Assembly (NCBI GenBank): GCA_031260285.1 | Contig: JAIRKD010000033.1 | Span: 1 to 62,629 of the forward strand | From: Gemmatimonadota bacterium | GTDB taxonomy: Bacteria > Gemmatimonadota > Gemmatimonadetes > Longimicrobiales > Longimicrobiaceae | DNA length: 62,629 nucleotides | Direction of reading: 5' to 3' | Shown: positions 46,001-54,203 of the stretch, piece after piece | How the letters are laid out: each line of letters opens with the position of its first letter | Numbering within the stretch: position 1 is the stretch's first letter | Notes under the pieces: generated by a model | The model's database searches: none | The model's input: only the letters and a program-made list of their open reading frames with translations | Told to the model about the DNA's origin: nothing | Made by a program: the position numbers and the translations under genes

Positions 46001-46354
46001 AACAACCGCCTGAAGCGCCAGCGCCGCCGGAGCCATGCGCACGGTGACCGACGCAGTGCCCGTCGCCCCGACAACCACGCCACCCTGAGTGCTCTGCTGG
46101 TAACCGATACGCTGGGCTACAATCGTATAGGTACCCGCCGGCACGCCGGTGAGAGTGAAAGTACCCGTTGCACTCGTAAGCGCGTTACGGGAGGTCCCCT
46201 GCAGGTAAACCTGCGCGGTGGGGATCGGTTGACCATTCCCCGAATCAACCACGGTGCCGGAAATCACTCCCGTCTGGGCGAACCCCACTGCCGGGATTCC
46301 TCCCGTCAGGAGCGCGGCGGTTACCACATATTTCCTTAAACTCTGGTAGAACAT
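43052..46354 (-). CDS. SusC/RagA-family TonB-linked outer-membrane channel
   Basis: An 1100-residue receptor with a signal peptide (cleavage near residue 26). Next come a carboxypeptidase-regulatory-like domain (about 28-110: GVISGTVVDSGNGQPIPTAQV), a plug (about 115-245: NIQGRVAGVQM, GAPLIVVDGVVL, MEVIRGAAAASMYGSRAAAGVI) and a large barrel. The GSRAAAGVI and plug patterns are SusC-specific. The start has a strong AGGAGG about 9 bases upstream. It forms a pair with the SusD-like lipoprotein that follows. Confidence 0.93.
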   Translation of the reverse strand: MFYQSLRKYVVTAALLTGGIPAVGFAQTGVISGTVVDSGNGQPIPTAQVYLQGTSRNALTSATGTFTLTGVPAGTYTIVAQRIGYQQSTQGGVVVGATGTASVTVRMAPAALALQAVVATGLIDPVEGVRSPISVAKVSAETMPVVAAGNAVQNIQGRVAGVQMNRGSGEPGSSTSIVLRTPTSLRGGGAPLIVVDGVVLSSTPTGVASTSAIDGLDIESMEVIRGAAAASMYGSRAAAGVIAITTKRGTNLQQGQTQFSLHTEVGLTETFSLDMTNHTPYALNAAGTDYILASGADLSTSTSTTRRNNRAYPDRGVSNYISAIRLNAGGTKLDTIYRSANTDPAVQFYDQPFAGGIVYNNLATATRPGIYQSHNFTISQNTLGTNFSVSVNRVGDQGVVEGSDGYYRNSLRLNLDHRFKETMSLGVSMSHARDGRDEVYTAPAQSFFTAVLYTPRDLDLSLKDNEGNFLQRPDPFIAYQNPLWSQNSRTQEMTQNRTLLSGNYSWSPVLWLSGNARLSYDRREQNTTSYLPQGTPIDIGTGNTRSYDGMIDFADNWNNTFNGEAQLSARKDFGALNTRVTVRGLMERDERATASRRGQGFNVAGVPSLSAVSAAGQTAGNNITEVRSSGYLTDIGLDYAGKYTLTALGRRDGSSLFGSGQRWQNYYRTAAAWRMGEEEWFNLPHVSEFKLSFARGTAGGRPAFANQYEVWSSGESPTKQQLGNPDLRPSRTTENEVSLNAILFTRFGLTLTQAWQKTVDQIVPNYLPAPWGYDSRIINSGAVAGHTTEFSLEGNIFQTPKVGWNSLMTADFSRVKIVEWTLPCDASQTYRFDCQGEPVYGTYGFRNLTSLNDLKDHRGGRAVGFENQFQVNDEGLLVWVGTKKWNEGIINGIVQDSTWGFIGTVNGDEYEWGMPIFQQDEMNGDIRQNLGESMPKNLGWINNVRYGNWNFSAQLHAAVGAVANNRAKLDMMSNTNGERNHVELDQFGKPDGLKKPIKYYTVAVGSGGSSYIVEKADYLKLRTAQVGYRFNRAQFERWGLGSLGISSAQIGLTGRNLFTITGFSGFDPEQGLDLNTRANSVDSSSYPPTRTWTVDATLTF

Positions 46355-46455
46355 GTTGTAGCTCCTCCTTGGATAAGAAAGCGGACTACGAACCGTACCA
46401 CTTGAAGCTCCGGGTCTCCCGATCAGGACGACCCACCGGCGAGTGATATCCTCCC

Positions 46456-46484
46456 GTTATGGTTTAACGAGGAACCGCGACCAA
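46456..46484 (-). promoter_or_regulatory. possible promoter for SusC-SusD
   Basis: On the minus strand TTGGTC (46484-46479), a 17-base spacer and CATAAC (46461-46456) form a modest -35/-10 match, giving a leader of about 95 bases before the SusC start. Confidence 0.35.
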
Positions 46485-47470
46485 CTCCAAAGCACACACC
46501 CGACCCGCGCAGACACGTGCCCCGGGAGGAGGCACTGCCTGAACACAGACAGCCATTCAGATGAGAGCCAGCATCATCTGAAATCTCTATTCATTCCGAT
46601 CAGAGCCTCTCTGACCTGCCCATCCTCTCAGAACTGCTTCGCAGAAACTCAGACCGGCTCCGAAGCACAAAGCCGTCACACTTTTTTCAACGCTGACAAT
46701 ATTTTGAAAAACCATCCGAAGAGGACTGCGATGGATGGATGGCTACCCTGATATCAGAGATCGGGAAAAGAAGAGGGAATAACCAACGGGTTGAGAACTT
46801 CTCAGAAACCGGCCCCGGGACATTCGCAACAGAGCACCCGCTTCACCAGCAGGGGAAGCAGAAAACCTCGACAGACCAGAAGTGGTGTCTATCATGGCGG
46901 CCTGGGAAAGCAGTGACCGGATTCTGAAGAGAGAACCCTGAGCAAAACGCCGGACGTCAGTTATATCTGCAGCAACTGCTTTATATGAAAAAGCCCGGAG
47001 TATCTTCAACCCGGCCCGAGGGAAGGAGCCCTCGGCACACCGGATCATTTCCGGAAATGACAGCGCAAAAGCACCTGTGGTCCTTCCGGCATGCGCTCCT
47101 CGTGGAACACATACCCGACAACTCCACCGATCTTTTGAAAGCTTGATGATGATTCCAGCACCCGGAGGGAAGCTGGAAACAGACAGGAGAAATCTGTCAT
47201 CTTTTGGATGACTTACCGCCATGACGCCAAGATAACCAGGGCATCAGAAAGCGCAAGAAGCTCCTGACCGATTTAACACGAACAGCCCTCGGTGCCTCTC
47301 TGCCCCTCTCCTTTCAGCCGGCAGGACCGGACCCTTGTCTGGTCCGTGTGTCCCGACAAGCAAGAATTATTCCCAATAGCCCTCAGCTTCCCGCCTCGAA
47401 GTCAAAAACCCGCTGCCGTATCCACGTTGATGAGCAGGAAAGCGCCCGGGGAGGGAAAGATCGGATCCAT

Positions 47471-47510
47471 CAAAAAATACGGACGCCCCGCCGGGGCGTC
47501 CGTATTTCTG
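47471..47510 (-). terminator. intrinsic terminator after the M28 lipoprotein gene
   Basis: A perfect 15-bp stem (47475-47489 with 47493-47507, 3-base loop) is followed on the minus strand by a run of T residues (47477-47472). It lies about 100 bases past the stop of the M28 peptidase gene. Confidence 0.9.
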
Positions 47511-47611
47511 TTCAGAAGACCGGCATCAGAAAATCCATACCGGCAATCCATCGTCATACTACAATCTCCGGAGACAGAACACCTCTCCCCGGACCGCGGC
47601 CATCTCCGTTC

Positions 47612-48697
47612 TCAGCGCCCCCGGGTCATGCTCCGGACCTCTGCCAGCCCCGCCGGATTCCACTTCGGGCGACCCGGCGCGTTTGCGATCTCCTGCACGG
47701 AATAGAAGATCAGCCGGGCGACACGGGCCGCTTTGTCGGGATCAATCCGGCTCACCTCGTCAGACGGCTGATGATAGTCGTTGTGGACTCCCGCGAAGAA
47801 GAACAGCGACGGAATCTCCAGCCGCGCAAAGTTGTAATGGTCGGAACGGAAGAAGAACCGTTCCTCAGGCCAGATATCGTCAGAAACCGTCAACCGGATC
47901 TCGGGGTGCTGCGCGCCGACAGCATTAACAAGCTCCCCGAGGGATGAGTATTCCTTGCCGATCACCACGATGCTGTCCGGCGAGTTCCGGCTGATCATGT
48001 CCACATTGATATCGGCCACGATGCTCGATACCGGAACCGTGGGGTTCCGGGTGAAGGCTTCCGAACCCAGAAGGCCGTGTTCCTCACCACTCACATTGAG
48101 GAAGAGGATCGACCGGCGCGGCGCGATCGGAAGGCTGGAGAGCGCCTGGGCAACCTCCAGAAGTGCAGCCGTTCCTGACGCGTTGTCGTCAGCACCGTTA
48201 TAGATCGAGTCACCCCGGACCGGCCGGCCCACGCCGACGTGATCCATATGAGCGCTGAGCACAACATACTCGTTCCGCAGCGCCGGATCGGAGCCGGGCA
48301 GAACAGCAACCACATTCGGCGCGAGAACCGGCATGGGTGGCCCTACCTGCATCGGCCTCGGGACAAACGGGTACCGCTGGATATAACTCGACGAATCACC
48401 ACGGGGCAGCAGACCGAGGCGGGTATACTCCCCTACGATATACGCGGCAGCCGTCTCCTGACCGGGGCTGGTTGTCTCCCTCCCCCGCAGTTCGTCAGAG
48501 GCCAGGAAGCTGATCCGCGAGCGCATTCCCGCCGCGGTGATCGATTCAGCGGCCCGCCGTACCGCCGCGGGACCTGACGGATTTGATGACAGATCCGGGA
48601 CCTGGGATTGCTGCCCCACCTGACAGCCGACAACCAGGAAAGGAACAACCAGAGCTGAGGTGACAAACCGGGTCAGTCGTGACGCAATCATTGGCAT
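47612..48697 (-). CDS. M28-family zinc peptidase, lipoprotein
   Basis: A 361-residue lipoprotein with a lipobox VVGC (C25), so anchored in a membrane and facing the periplasm or outside. The co-catalytic zinc site is complete: H150 and D152 (SAHMDH), D170/D171 (GADDNASG), E205/E206 (SGEEHGLLG), D233 (NVDMI) and a late histidine (NDYHQPSDE). It is probably an aminopeptidase. The start MPMIASRLTR is chosen because it gives a proper lipoprotein signal; the frame runs to 48760. It has its own terminator. Confidence 0.9.
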   Translation of the reverse strand: MPMIASRLTRFVTSALVVPFLVVGCQVGQQSQVPDLSSNPSGPAAVRRAAESITAAGMRSRISFLASDELRGRETTSPGQETAAAYIVGEYTRLGLLPRGDSSSYIQRYPFVPRPMQVGPPMPVLAPNVVAVLPGSDPALRNEYVVLSAHMDHVGVGRPVRGDSIYNGADDNASGTAALLEVAQALSSLPIAPRRSILFLNVSGEEHGLLGSEAFTRNPTVPVSSIVADINVDMISRNSPDSIVVIGKEYSSLGELVNAVGAQHPEIRLTVSDDIWPEERFFFRSDHYNFARLEIPSLFFFAGVHNDYHQPSDEVSRIDPDKAARVARLIFYSVQEIANAPGRPKWNPAGLAEVRSMTRGR

Positions 48698-48929
48698 AAG
48701 TCTCAAAGTCCGTATCAGGCCCGCGAGGACAGAGATGTAAGAAGTCTGAAAAGTATTCAATAAAACTGCCTGTAAAACCCGTAAGCCGGATGCGTATACC
48801 CTCAGACATCCTCAGCCGCAAAGGACCGGTGCAGGAACCTGACGCAGAAACCCGATGCAAAAAGCTGATGCAGGGAATCCGGTGAGGGCAACTGCGTTTT
48901 TCAGGCACTTCAGAGGTTATACCCTTCGT

Positions 48930-50231
48930 TCATCGAACGGATCTTGTCCCTCGCGTCTCCGAAGGACGTGGTGGAGAAGCAGCTCGTCCGCCGGATGAAT
49001 CTCCCGGGCGCGACACCCCGGGTGAGCCTCCGGAGCCCGACGAACCAGCGGAACCCGACGACCGCCCGTCCCGGGCAGGCGGGCTGGACCGGGGTTCAGC
49101 GGGTTGTTCTCCGGCGCGACCCGAAGTGGAGCGCGCGGATTCATCCTCCTCCGGCCGAGTTGCCGCGCGCCGGTCCGCCCCACCAGGAGCAGGCGCTGCG
49201 CCGCTTCCCGCCCCGGAGGCACGACCTTCCGGCGCCGGCACCGTACGTCCGGGCTCGCGGGCAGCTTCCGGGCCTGTTGACGGACGCGCAACAGCGGCCC
49301 CCCCCGGTTGCCTCACCCCTCCAGCGGAAGGAGCAGGCCTCGAAGGAACAGACCCCGTCGGAGTACGCGCCTGATCAACCTCACCAGCCCTCCGCTCCTC
49401 CTCATTCCGCGGAACAGCGTTACGCACAACCGGCGCGGGAGGCTCCCGGTTGCCGGAACGCGGATCATAACGATCCAGCCGCGCCAGGTAGACCCGCCGG
49501 TCTCCCGCGTACCGGACCGTATCATAGTAATACGGATTCTCTCTCAGGAAGATCTCGATCCCGCTCCCGCAGGGTCCGTAGGAGACCGTCCATCCCCAAC
49601 CGGAGCCCGGACGCCGGTTCCCGCAGGCGTAACCCGGATACCGATGAACCCCACCGACATAATAGCTGTGGTAGTCATAGCTGTACCGGACGGTTCTCCA
49701 GCGGGGGATAAGGAGATGCGTAATCTGCTCAAGCGCCAGAAACGGGTCGCCGTAGACGCTTCTCCCGGCATAGTCCCATCCCCAACCCCGGTTCAGGCCG
49801 TAGAACTGACGGAAATCAAACGGCTCGGGAGATGCGATGATATAGAGGTACCCGATCCCCTGACGGGTATTGATCAGGTTTGCCGCGGAACGGCCGCCCA
49901 GCGTCAGCCGATGCGTTCTGCCACCCCGGACAAAATGGTTGCCGCGAGGGCTGTCGGGATACAGGAAGTCAAGCGAACCATCACCGTCGATATGGATGAT
50001 CGCGACGTACGAATCCCGGGGTACCGAGTACCGGATATCGAGACGATCGCCGAAACGGTAGAAACCCGGTTCGCTCTCCAGCCAGATCCGGGTACCACCA
50101 TATCCGGCGGACGCAGGAATCAACGCGGGGGAGAAGGGTGATTCAGCCAGAGCGGGCCCGGCAACCGTGACCGAAGTCACCAGGCCAAGCACACAGCCGA
50201 ATACGTAAGTGAAGAGATTTCTCGCGTACAT
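48930..50231 (-). CDS. secreted DUF4384-like protein with long disordered tail
   Basis: A 433-residue protein with a signal peptide (cleavage near A29). Residues about 45-140 match the DUF4384 pattern of a beta domain (YSVPRDSYVAIIHIDGDGSLDFLYP, then an ASPEPF strand). A Tyr/Gly-rich middle follows (145-250). Residues 260-433 are Pro/Ser/Gly/Arg/Glu-rich low complexity, likely disordered and possibly wall- or surface-associated. The function is unknown. The start has GGAG seven bases upstream. It is divergent from mfd. Confidence 0.75.
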   Translation of the reverse strand: MYARNLFTYVFGCVLGLVTSVTVAGPALAESPFSPALIPASAGYGGTRIWLESEPGFYRFGDRLDIRYSVPRDSYVAIIHIDGDGSLDFLYPDSPRGNHFVRGGRTHRLTLGGRSAANLINTRQGIGYLYIIASPEPFDFRQFYGLNRGWGWDYAGRSVYGDPFLALEQITHLLIPRWRTVRYSYDYHSYYVGGVHRYPGYACGNRRPGSGWGWTVSYGPCGSGIEIFLRENPYYYDTVRYAGDRRVYLARLDRYDPRSGNREPPAPVVRNAVPRNEEERRAGEVDQARTPTGSVPSRPAPSAGGVRQPGGAAVARPSTGPEAAREPGRTVPAPEGRASGAGSGAAPAPGGADRRAATRPEEDESARSTSGRAGEQPAEPRSSPPARDGRSSGSAGSSGSGGSPGVSRPGDSSGGRAASPPRPSETRGTRSVR

Positions 50232-50681
50232 GGTCCAACTCCATCAAACCGCCGGAACGTTCCGGATCCGGGGCCATTCCGCGCACATCGCGGCCCGGTC
50301 CGGCATTGAGTGTTTCAACCCGATCGGAACGACCATGTTCCAGCGTCATACGCACTTGCGTCGGGAACCCCGGCTTTCCGGGTCACCGGGGAAGTGGGCC
50401 GGCATGGATCCCCTGTCCCTCCCGTTGCCCGCCCTGGTGGATTCCGCGGATACCGGATCGTGGCGCCTCGTCCGGAGTGATTCCCCTTCTTCCCTTTCTT
50501 CTTCCCCCTCTCCCCGATAGTATCGTGGGTTTCCCGAAAAACCGGTTTCCCGCTTCCACTCCGGCGAAGGATCCGTGCACCGCAAATCAGCTGAAGATCG
50601 GGCAGACCGTGAACAAAGGAACTGTGATCAGAGGGACTCTGTTGAGGGACCCTGCTCTGTTGATGGTGCGGTTGCGGCGGG
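50232..50681. other. divergent intergenic region ahead of mfd
   Basis: 450 bases between the DUF4384-like gene and mfd, with a pyrimidine-rich stretch (about 50483-50518) and a short palindrome CGATAGTATCG next to it. Both genes must be promoted from here, but no convincing -35/-10 pair was found. Confidence 0.5.
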
Positions 50682-53600
50682 ATGCGGCCGGGAGCGCCTG
50701 CCTTCTTCGATGCGGCTGTTGAGATAAGACCCGCTTTGTCACACTTCACACTTCTCGACGCGTTCCAGCGCACGGCGGGCTTCCAGGCCCTTTCCCGCGC
50801 GCTTGCCAGCTCTCCCTCCGGGGTAGCTGCTGACGGCCTGGTGGGTTCTTCCCCCGCGCTGCTCGCCGCAACGCTTGGACGCGAGCGCCCGGAACGGCTC
50901 TGGGTGGTGGTGACGGAAACGCCCGACGCCGCTGAGCATATGGTAGCGGATATCGAGTCGGTGCTGGGGGATGACACCGCGCTGCTCTACCCCCAGCATG
51001 AATCGCTTCCCTACGAAAACGCCCGATCCCATGTGGAGATCGGCGGATTGCGGGTGGAGGCGCTCGAAGCGCTGCTCACCGGACGTGCTTCCATTCTGGT
51101 CACAACCCGTCGGGCGATCCAGGAGCGTTCCCCCGCGGTGGACCGGCTGGACTCTCTGCGGGTTGAACTGACAACGGGCACCGAAACGCGTCCGTCCGAG
51201 CTTGTCGCGAAGCTGGAGGCGATGGGGTTCGAGCGGGTGAGTACGGTTGAGGAAGTGGGTCAGTTTGCCGCGCGCGGAGGCATTCTGGATGTGTTCGGAT
51301 TCGGAACGCCCGAGCCGGCGCGGGTGGAGTTCTGGGGTGACAGAATCGAGTCCATCCGTAGGTTTGATGTGCTCAACCAGCTCTCCACCGGAGAACTGCA
51401 GACGATCCACATCCTTCCCGTGGATGTACGCTTCGCACCCGCAGCAGAGGGGAACGGCCGCTCAGACTCCGAACGCCGCTCTCTTCTCTCCTATCTTCCG
51501 CCGGACACGGTACTGATCCGCATCCATGGCGAGTCGGACGAAGGGGACTGGGCCCGGACCTGGGCAGAGGTGGAACGGCTGTACGAAGCGGAACGGGCCA
51601 CGGGGTCCGGGCCCGAACCGCCCCATCAGGTGTTTGCCCCACCCCGGGATGTGATCGCCGAAGTCAGCCGCTTCCCCACGGTCTTTGTCGGCCGTGCGGG
51701 TGCGGCGGAAAATACGGGGAGTGCATGGGCGCGGGGAGCAGAGCATATCCCCTTCTCGATCGCTCCGCCGGAGGTGGTTGATCGGGATATGCCGGCGCTG
51801 GGAGAGATCCTCCGTGACGCTGGCCGCCGGGGAGAACGGACACTCATTCTCTGCGACAACGAAGGTCAGCTTGACCGCCTCCAGGAGCTGCTTACCGATC
51901 TGAAGGTGGATGCGGGGGTGACGCTGACAACCGGTTCGCTCTCCGGCGGGTTCATCCTCCGGGAGGCGGTTCCGGTCTTCCGGGTGCTTACCGACCACGA
52001 AATCTTCCGCCGGACCCGCAGGCTGCGACGCCGCCGTCAGTTCCGGGGTGGCGTGGCGCTGGAGAGCTTCGCCGCGCTCAAGCCGGGGGATTATGTGGTT
52101 CATATGGACCACGGGGTCGGTCGGTTCCGGGGGATGGAGCAGGTCCGTCTGGGTGAAGAGGTCTTCGAGACGCTGGTGATCGAATACGCCGGAGGCGAGC
52201 TGCTGCGGGTTCCGGTTCACCGGATCGATCTGATCGAACGGTGGGTCACCGACACCGACAGCGCCGCGCCTCCGAAGGTTCACAGGATCGGGGGGCGCGA
52301 CTGGTCACGGACACGGGAGAAAGCGCGGAAGGCGATAGAAGAGGTCGCCCAGGAGCTGCTTGAGCTCTACGCGGCCCGCGAATCGTCGCATGGCTATGCC
52401 TTCTCGCCGGACACCCGCTGGCAGCGGGAGATGGAATCCGCCTTCCTCTTCGAGGATACCCCCGACCAGCGGCAGGCGACGGAGGCGGTGAAGAGCGACA
52501 TGGAGTCCGTCCGCCCGATGGACCGGCTGGTTTGCGGAGATGTCGGGTACGGAAAGACAGAGGTCGCGATCCGGGCGGCGTTCAAGGCCGTCCAGGATGC
52601 CCGTCAGGTCGCGGTTCTGGTTCCCACGACCATTCTGGCGGAGCAGCATATGAACAGCTTCTCCGAACGTCTCGCCGGGTTCCCCGTCCGGGTGGAGGCG
52701 CTTTCCCGCTTCCGCACAGCCAGAGAGCAGGCGGAGGTGCTGAAAGGGCTCAGGGAAGGAACGGTTGATATTGTCATCGGTACACACCGTCTTCTTTCCC
52801 CGGACGTCGAGTTCCGGAACCTCGGCCTGATGGTTGTGGACGAAGAGCAGCGGTTCGGCGTGAAGCACAAGGAGCGGCTGAAGCAGCTGAAGACCACGGT
52901 GGATGTGCTGACGCTCACCGCCACGCCGATCCCGAGGACGCTCCAGTTCTCGCTTCTGGGGATCCGCGACATGACGCTGATCCAGACTCCGCCGCGTGAC
53001 CGGCAGCCGATCATCACCCATGTCCTGCCCTGGTCGGACGCGGTGATTGAAGACGCGATCCGCCGGGAGATGGACCGGGGCGGGCAGATCTTCCTGGTCC
53101 ACAACCGGATCGAGACGATCTACACGCTGGCGGAGCGGGTGCGGAAGCTGGTTCCGGATGCGCGCATCGAGGTGGCACACGGGCAGATGCGGGAGAAGGA
53201 GCTGGAGGAGATCATGCGCCGCTTCGTCACGGGTGAGGTTCAGATCCTGGCGGCGACCTCCATCATCGAAAGCGGCCTGGACGTTCCGAACGCCAATACA
53301 CTGATTGTGGACCGGGCGGATCATTTCGGGCTTGCCCAGCTGTATCAGATCCGCGGGCGGGTGGGCCGGTCACACCATCGGGCCTACTGCTACCTGCTCA
53401 TCCCCGAGGATATATCGGAAGACGCCGAGAAACGTCTGCGGGTGCTGGAGCACTATACCGAGCTGGGAAGCGGGTTCGGCATTGCGTTGCGGGACCTGGA
53501 ATTGCGGGGCGCGGGAAATATTCTGGGCTCGGCACAGTCGGGGTTTGTACACGCGGTCGGGTTTGACACCTACATGCGGCTGCTCGACCAGGCGGTGAAA

Positions 53601-54089
53601 CGGCTGAAGGGTGAAGCAGAAGGGCCGACGTTTGCACGCACTGAAGTATCGGTGGAGGGCGCGGCGTACATCCCTGACGACTATATTCCTGACGAAGCCC
53701 AGAAGCTGCACCTGTACCGCCGTCTGAGCGTCATCGAGTCCATCGCGGATCTGGACCGGCTGAGACACGAGTTCCGTGACCGCTACGGACCGCTGCCGAT
53801 CGAGGCCGAAACACTGCTGCAGACCGCCGCGCTCCGTCTGCTCGGCACAGAACTCGGCCTTGAGCGTATCCTAGTACGCTTCTGGGATGCCAGGCTGAAC
53901 TTCCGGGCCGGAGTTGTACCCGGGATGGCCGCTCTGCAGCGCGTTTTTGGTGAGCATCAGCTTGAAGTTGAGCTTCAGCGGACCTTCCCGCTTTCGCTCA
54001 CCCTGCATCGCCGCGGACCGGAACCGGTCGCGACGACGCTGATTGCCGCGCTCCGGACACTCGTCCGGAATCATTCCGTTGCCGCGTAG
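50682..54089 (+). CDS. mfd: transcription-repair coupling factor
   Basis: An 1135-residue translocase that removes stalled RNA polymerase from lesions and recruits UvrA. In order: an N-terminal UvrB-homology module (about 60-330), the RNA-polymerase-interacting CarD-like domain (about 465-560, GDYVVHMDHGVGRFRGM), the helicase core with Walker A GDVGYGKTE (about 619-627) and DEEQR (about 718), and the C-terminal TRCF domain. The ATG used is the first in frame; a TTG at 50736 would remove 18 non-conserved residues. Confidence 0.96.
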   Translation: MRPGAPAFFDAAVEIRPALSHFTLLDAFQRTAGFQALSRALASSPSGVAADGLVGSSPALLAATLGRERPERLWVVVTETPDAAEHMVADIESVLGDDTALLYPQHESLPYENARSHVEIGGLRVEALEALLTGRASILVTTRRAIQERSPAVDRLDSLRVELTTGTETRPSELVAKLEAMGFERVSTVEEVGQFAARGGILDVFGFGTPEPARVEFWGDRIESIRRFDVLNQLSTGELQTIHILPVDVRFAPAAEGNGRSDSERRSLLSYLPPDTVLIRIHGESDEGDWARTWAEVERLYEAERATGSGPEPPHQVFAPPRDVIAEVSRFPTVFVGRAGAAENTGSAWARGAEHIPFSIAPPEVVDRDMPALGEILRDAGRRGERTLILCDNEGQLDRLQELLTDLKVDAGVTLTTGSLSGGFILREAVPVFRVLTDHEIFRRTRRLRRRRQFRGGVALESFAALKPGDYVVHMDHGVGRFRGMEQVRLGEEVFETLVIEYAGGELLRVPVHRIDLIERWVTDTDSAAPPKVHRIGGRDWSRTREKARKAIEEVAQELLELYAARESSHGYAFSPDTRWQREMESAFLFEDTPDQRQATEAVKSDMESVRPMDRLVCGDVGYGKTEVAIRAAFKAVQDARQVAVLVPTTILAEQHMNSFSERLAGFPVRVEALSRFRTAREQAEVLKGLREGTVDIVIGTHRLLSPDVEFRNLGLMVVDEEQRFGVKHKERLKQLKTTVDVLTLTATPIPRTLQFSLLGIRDMTLIQTPPRDRQPIITHVLPWSDAVIEDAIRREMDRGGQIFLVHNRIETIYTLAERVRKLVPDARIEVAHGQMREKELEEIMRRFVTGEVQILAATSIIESGLDVPNANTLIVDRADHFGLAQLYQIRGRVGRSHHRAYCYLLIPEDISEDAEKRLRVLEHYTELGSGFGIALRDLELRGAGNILGSAQSGFVHAVGFDTYMRLLDQAVKRLKGEAEGPTFARTEVSVEGAAYIPDDYIPDEAQKLHLYRRLSVIESIADLDRLRHEFRDRYGPLPIEAETLLQTAALRLLGTELGLERILVRFWDARLNFRAGVVPGMAALQRVFGEHQLEVELQRTFPLSLTLHRRGPEPVATTLIAALRTLVRNHSVAA

Positions 54090-54091
54090 TG

Positions 54092-54117
54092 TTCCGGTGC
54101 GGAAGTTTTACCGTTTT
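54092..54117 (+). terminator. weak terminator-like hairpin after mfd
   Basis: A 5-bp stem (54092-54096 with 54100-54104, 3-base loop) is followed by GTTTTACCGTTTT. The short stem makes it doubtful. Confidence 0.35.
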
Positions 54118-54203
54118 ATCGAAGCAGAGTATTAAGTACGGTATTCAGGCAGGTAGAAGTACAGTAGAAAGCACGGCCCATACAACCCCATCCGGAGAAA
54201 GAA

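Larger units (their letters stand above)
46355..47611. other. 1.26-kb gene-free region upstream of SusC
   Basis: No frame here looks coding: the longest are Ser/Arg-rich and lack the third-position GC bias of the neighbours, and the DNA is visibly A/T-richer. It holds the SusC promoter region, an AT-rich inverted repeat near 46682-46712, a 9-bp hairpin with one G-U pair (47324-47345) and the terminator of the M28 gene. It may also contain a small RNA or a decayed gene. Confidence 0.6.

Noticed and set aside
46443-46751. 102-residue plus-strand frame upstream of SusC
   Set aside because: Covers the probable SusC promoter and has random-looking composition.
46743-47222. 159-residue frame on the minus strand
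   Set aside because: Ser/Arg-rich, no recognisable domain, no ribosome site, and no third-position GC bias like the real genes; treated as chance in the gene-free region.
48944-49711. 255-residue frame antisense to the DUF4384-like gene
   Set aside because: It lies opposite the low-complexity tail; the bias of that tail removes stops on the other strand. No start signal or domain.
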